A stretch of 7,523 nucleotides of DNA from the NCBI GenBank assembly GCA_031364965.1, contig JANLXF010000114.1, positions 1 through 7,523 of the forward strand, in the 5' to 3' direction. Below, piece by piece: positions 5,138-7,523 of the stretch. Made by a program: the position numbers and the translations under genes. Below the pieces are notes generated by a model. The model had not been told where the DNA came from. It saw only the letters and a list, made by a program, of their open reading frames with translations, and did not search any database. Source of the DNA: JAOUEA01 sp031364965. GTDB taxonomy: Bacteria; Actinomycetota; UBA4738; HRBIN12. The stretch's first letter is position 1; every line of letters starts with the position of its first letter.

Positions 5138-5665
5138 CTACTGCAGCGCGAGGCTTGGATCGTCCTTGTAGCGGCGCTTCAATTCGTCCTGGAACAGGTC
5201 GAGGACGCGGATCACGTCGCCGCGCGCCTCCGAGACCTGGCGTTCCTCCTCGGCGAGCATCTCGACCGCCTCGGCCAACTGCCCGTCGTCGAGCGCCGAG
5301 GGGTCAGACAGCTCGGCATCGGCCACGATCCGCTCGACACGGCGTCGCGCCAGCAGCATCTCTTCTTCGGGGAGACCGACGCGGACGGCCTCGCCTCGCG
5401 AAGCGGATTGGGGTTCGTCGCCGGCCAGGATCTCGGCGAGGCGGTCCACGAGCGGCCCCGCGTCGGCTTCGGCGCCTCTGGACGCGAGCTCGGCCTGGAG
5501 GATCTCGGCACGGCCCTGCACGAGCCGGCGCAGCAACGAGAGGTATTCGCGCTCGGCGAGACATTCGTCGCGACGGGCGCGCAGGTCCTCGAGCGGCAGC
5601 TGCCCCGCGCCCTCGAGGAACGCCGGGTCGCGGATGCGGTCGATCCTTCGGTGTCCCTGATCCAT
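5138..5665 (-). CDS. RsiG-like protein, possible c-di-GMP-binding anti-sigma factor
   Basis: A 175-residue soluble, acidic, mostly helical protein. Two long helices (about 24-62 and 126-167) could pack as the antiparallel coiled coil of RsiG, the Streptomyces anti-sigma factor that holds sigma-WhiG when loaded with c-di-GMP. RsiG binds c-di-GMP through two helical copies of E(X)3S(X)2R(X)3Q(X)3D. Here the second helix has Glu141, Ser145, Arg148, Ile152 and Asp156, lacking only the Gln. The first has Ser43, Arg46, Gln50 and Glu54, with Arg39 at the Glu position but Glu38 and Glu40 beside it. Two near-copies at the expected places are unlikely by chance. No sigma factor gene is in the window. 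An HD-GYP phosphodiesterase follows, fitting a c-di-GMP role. The ATG at 5663-5665 has TAGAAT 7 nt upstream and no Shine-Dalgarno. Function is inferred from the motif and length only; it could be another coiled-coil protein. Confidence 0.65.
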   Translation of the reverse strand: MDQGHRRIDRIRDPAFLEGAGQLPLEDLRARRDECLAEREYLSLLRRLVQGRAEILQAELASRGAEADAGPLVDRLAEILAGDEPQSASRGEAVRVGLPEEEMLLARRRVERIVADAELSDPSALDDGQLAEAVEMLAEEERQVSEARGDVIRVLDLFQDELKRRYKDDPSLALQ

Positions 5666-5672
5666 GCGGGGG

Positions 5673-5678
5673 ATTCTA
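5673..5678 (-). promoter_or_regulatory. Candidate -10 (TAGAAT) of a leaderless promoter for the RsiG-like gene
   Basis: TAGAAT is a near-consensus -10 (TATAAT with one change) and ends 7 nt before the ATG; the bases between are CCCCCGC, not a ribosome-binding site. It is the best -10 of the five leaderless-type sites in the window. A weak GCGTCA lies 17 nt upstream at the -35 position. Confidence 0.45.
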
Positions 5679-5750
5679 CGGTGCGGGAGGGTCCGTGACG
5701 CGCGATGACCGGCTCAAGGTCGCTGCGCCCACCGGAGTCCGCCCCGGGGC

Positions 5751-6806
5751 TCAGCAGACCCCGAGCAGGGCGCTGTAGGGGTCGATCGCGGCCCCGCCGC
5801 CCGGGTGATACTCGAAGTGCAGGTGGTTCACGGTCGTGTCCCCGGTGGCGCCGACCAGTCCGATCGTGTCCCCCGCGTTCACATGACCGCCTTCGGCCGG
5901 ACCCGCGTACGAGCTGAAGTGCGTGTAGAACGTCCAGTCGGCGCTCCCGTCGTGGAAGATCACCGTGCCGTACCCGCCCGGTGCGCTCGACGTGTGGTGC
6001 ACGGTCCCGGAATGGGTCGCCACGACCGGGGTCGCATAGGCGGCGATCAGGTCGATCCCCTCGTGGGAACGACCGCCGGGCCGTGGATCTCCGAACGAGT
6101 CCACGAACGAGTTCGGTCCGTTCACCGGGCACGTCTGGAGCCAGCCACCGCCGCTGATCGGCGGCGGGTTCCCGTCGCCGCCGGTGTCGCCGCCTCCGCC
6201 GGGGGGAGGTGAGGGCGTCTGCTCGGCCGCGAGCTGCTCCTCGAGTGCGCCGACCCGCGCTTGGAGGTCCGCCACCGTGGAACGGATCGCGTCGGACTGC
6301 GCTTGGAGGGAGGTCACCGCCGCCCGGCCGTCGGCGACCGCGCCGGCGAGTCGCTCGCGCTCCCAGGCGAGCTCCTGGGTCTGCACCGCCACGGCCGTCG
6401 CGAGGTCGGCGTCGCCCTGGGCCACGGCGTCGGCGAACTGCAGCCGGTCGGCGACATCGGAGACCGACCCCGAGGTGATCAGCGCCATCACCGTGGGGTC
6501 GCCGCCCGCCATGTAGAGCGCGGCCGCCCGATCGTTCAGCCGGACCTGCACGGCGCCCAGGCGCCCCTCGAGATCGGCGATCCTCGCGCGCGCCGCCGCG
6601 GCGGCGTCCTGCGAGACGGCGAGCTTGGCCTCGGCCTCCTGCCACAACTGCGCCATGCGGTCCAGCTCGCTCTGGGCGGCGGCCGACTCGCGCTTGGCGG
6701 CATCGAGCTGGCTCGACGTGTCGGCGATCGCGGGCACCGAGACGACCGCGATCGCCAGGGCGGCGAGCACGACGACGGCGCGTCGGAGCGGTGAAGGTGA
6801 ACCGAT
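5751..6806 (-). CDS. Secreted M23 (LytM-type) peptidase with coiled-coil N-terminus
   Basis: A probable cell-wall endopeptidase or amidase activator. Counted from the ATC at 6804-6806 it has 351 residues: a signal peptide (GSPSPLRR, then a hydrophobic run to VPAIA, likely cleaved after residue 28); a long alanine, glutamate and glutamine-rich coiled coil (about 30-198); a Pro/Gly-rich linker (197-219); and an M23 domain (about 225-351). The metal ligands are kept: His248 and Asp252 in SHEGIDL, His328 and His330 in NHLHFEY, with His296 in FYTHFS, so it is likely active. The layout resembles EnvC and actinobacterial LytM proteins. The start is unusual. No ATG, GTG or TTG lies near the signal peptide's N-terminus, but AAGGAG sits 5 nt before this ATC. 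Alternatives are a GTG at 6768-6770, which drops the basic n-region, or a GTG at 6987-6989, which overlaps sat by about 180 bp. The sat stop is 2 nt upstream, so translation is probably coupled. Confidence 0.88.
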   Translation of the reverse strand: MGSPSPLRRAVVVLAALAIAVVSVPAIADTSSQLDAAKRESAAAQSELDRMAQLWQEAEAKLAVSQDAAAAARARIADLEGRLGAVQVRLNDRAAALYMAGGDPTVMALITSGSVSDVADRLQFADAVAQGDADLATAVAVQTQELAWERERLAGAVADGRAAVTSLQAQSDAIRSTVADLQARVGALEEQLAAEQTPSPPPGGGGDTGGDGNPPPISGGGWLQTCPVNGPNSFVDSFGDPRPGGRSHEGIDLIAAYATPVVATHSGTVHHTSSAPGGYGTVIFHDGSADWTFYTHFSSYAGPAEGGHVNAGDTIGLVGATGDTTVNHLHFEYHPGGGAAIDPYSALLGVC

Positions 6807-6808
6807 AG

Positions 6809-7523
6809 CTACTCCTTGCCCTGCATCGCGGCGATCAGGATGTCGGCGACCTCGGGGCGCGAGAACTCCTGCGGGGGACGCTCGCCGTTGCGGAGCATCT
6901 CGCGAACCTTCGTGCCCGACAGGGAGATGCGCGTCTCCTCGCCGTGGGGGCAGGTCTTGGGTGACGCCATGCCTTCGCACGACTCGCACCAGAACGAGTG
7001 CTCGAAGTTCAGCGTCATGATGCCGAGCTCCCCCGGCTCGAACTCATCGAAGATCGCCTGCGCGTCGTACGTGCCGTAATAGGTGCCAACGCCCGCGTGG
7101 TCTCGACCGACGATGAAGTGCGTGCAGCCGTAGTTCTTGCGGCAGATCGCGTGCCAGATCGCCTCGCGCGGGCCGGCGTAGCGCATCGCGGCCGGGAAGA
7201 TCGAGACCATCGCGCGGTCCTTGGGGTAGTAGCCCTCGAAGAGCGCCTCGTAGCACTGCATGCGCACGTCCGGCGGCACGTCGTCAGACTTCGTCGCGCC
7301 CATCAGCGGGTGCACGAGCAGACCGTCGACGATCTCCAGCGCGCACTTCTGGATGTACTCGTGCGCGCGGTGGATCGGGTTGCGGGTCTGGAAGGCGACC
7401 ACCGTGTTCCAACCCCGTTCCGCGAAGGCGGCGCGGGTCTGGGCGGGAGTCAGGCGATAGGGCGCGAAGTCCGTGTACGGAGGTCCGGCCACGGCGCGGA
7501 TGTCGCCTGCCAGCGCGGTCACG
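6809..7523 (-). CDS. sat: Sulfate adenylyltransferase (ATP sulfurylase), C-terminal part
   Basis: ATP sulfurylase makes adenosine 5'-phosphosulfate and pyrophosphate from ATP and sulfate, the entry step of sulfate activation. The window holds the last 237-238 residues; the N-terminal part, probably about 150 residues, lies beyond base 7523, and the GTG at 7520-7522 is internal. Numbering from that Val: the active-site motif QTRNPIHRAHE (45-55), GRDHAG (139-144), and the C-terminal SGTKVREML (202-210). This is the single-chain Sat family, not the CysD/CysN type. A cysteine cluster, CESCEGMASPKTCPH (179-193), matches the zinc site known in some bacterial and thermophilic Sat enzymes. There is no fused APS kinase domain: the protein ends soon after the catalytic core. 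Its last codons, AAG GAG, also serve as the ribosome-binding site of the M23 gene. Confidence 0.96.
   Translation of the reverse strand, partial: VTALAGDIRAVAGPPYTDFAPYRLTPAQTRAAFAERGWNTVVAFQTRNPIHRAHEYIQKCALEIVDGLLVHPLMGATKSDDVPPDVRMQCYEALFEGYYPKDRAMVSIFPAAMRYAGPREAIWHAICRKNYGCTHFIVGRDHAGVGTYYGTYDAQAIFDEFEPGELGIMTLNFEHSFWCESCEGMASPKTCPHGEETRISLSGTKVREMLRNGERPPQEFSRPEVADILIAAMQGKE
6812..6817 (-). promoter_or_regulatory. Shine-Dalgarno AAGGAG that decides the M23 start
   Basis: AAGGAG forms the last two sense codons of sat and lies 5 nt before an in-frame ATC from which a textbook signal peptide is read. It is the strongest Shine-Dalgarno seen at any start in the window and has no ATG, GTG or TTG in range in the M23 frame. 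Confidence 0.6.

Noticed and set aside
5735..5752. GAGTCC/GGGCTC hairpin around the palindrome GCCCCGGGGC at the M23 stop, as a terminator
   Set aside because: It overlaps the stop codon and has no U-rich tail; such palindromes are frequent in DNA of this GC content.

Overview
The window reads as chromosomal DNA of a high-GC, mycothiol-making actinomycete (Actinomycetota). The main marker is a full-length MshA-type glycosyltransferase, the first committed enzyme of mycothiol synthesis. A protein resembling the actinobacterial c-di-GMP-responsive anti-sigma factor RsiG fits the same assignment, as do the strongly GC-biased third codon positions. I cannot place it below phylum; a deep lineage such as Acidimicrobiia is only a guess.

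All eight protein genes lie on the minus strand, so transcription runs from high to low coordinates. In that order they are: the C-terminal part of ATP sulfurylase (sat, cut by the window edge); an exported M23 peptidase with a coiled coil, coupled to sat; an RsiG-like helical protein; a soluble HD-GYP c-di-GMP phosphodiesterase; a Rhizobium-type (COG4448) L-asparaginase; mshA; a 606-base gap; a TetR-family regulator; and the N-terminal part of proC (cut by the other edge). No tRNA, rRNA, CRISPR array, transposase or prophage gene is visible.

Functional links: sat (sulfate activation) and mshA (thiol synthesis) both belong to sulfur and redox physiology but are not adjacent. The RsiG-like protein and the HD-GYP enzyme are neighbours and may form a c-di-GMP sensing and degrading pair. 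Asparaginase and proC are amino-acid housekeeping genes.

The most unusual part is the gap between mshA and tetR (1281-1886). It holds a sigma70-like promoter (TTGACC-N18-TATCGT), a run of short hairpins with GNRA or UUCG tetraloops, and a 15-bp stem followed by a U-rich tract that looks like an intrinsic terminator, all reading on the minus strand. Where stems are imperfect they are G-U pairs on the minus strand but A-C mismatches on the plus strand, which argues for a structured RNA of about 380 nt from the minus strand. I do not recognise its family. A second pattern is that five of the seven gene starts in the window (proC, tetR, mshA, asparaginase, rsiG-like) have a TAnnnT hexamer 6-7 nt before the ATG and no Shine-Dalgarno sequence, as expected for leaderless mRNAs. 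The M23 peptidase appears to start at a non-canonical ATC codon behind a strong AAGGAG.
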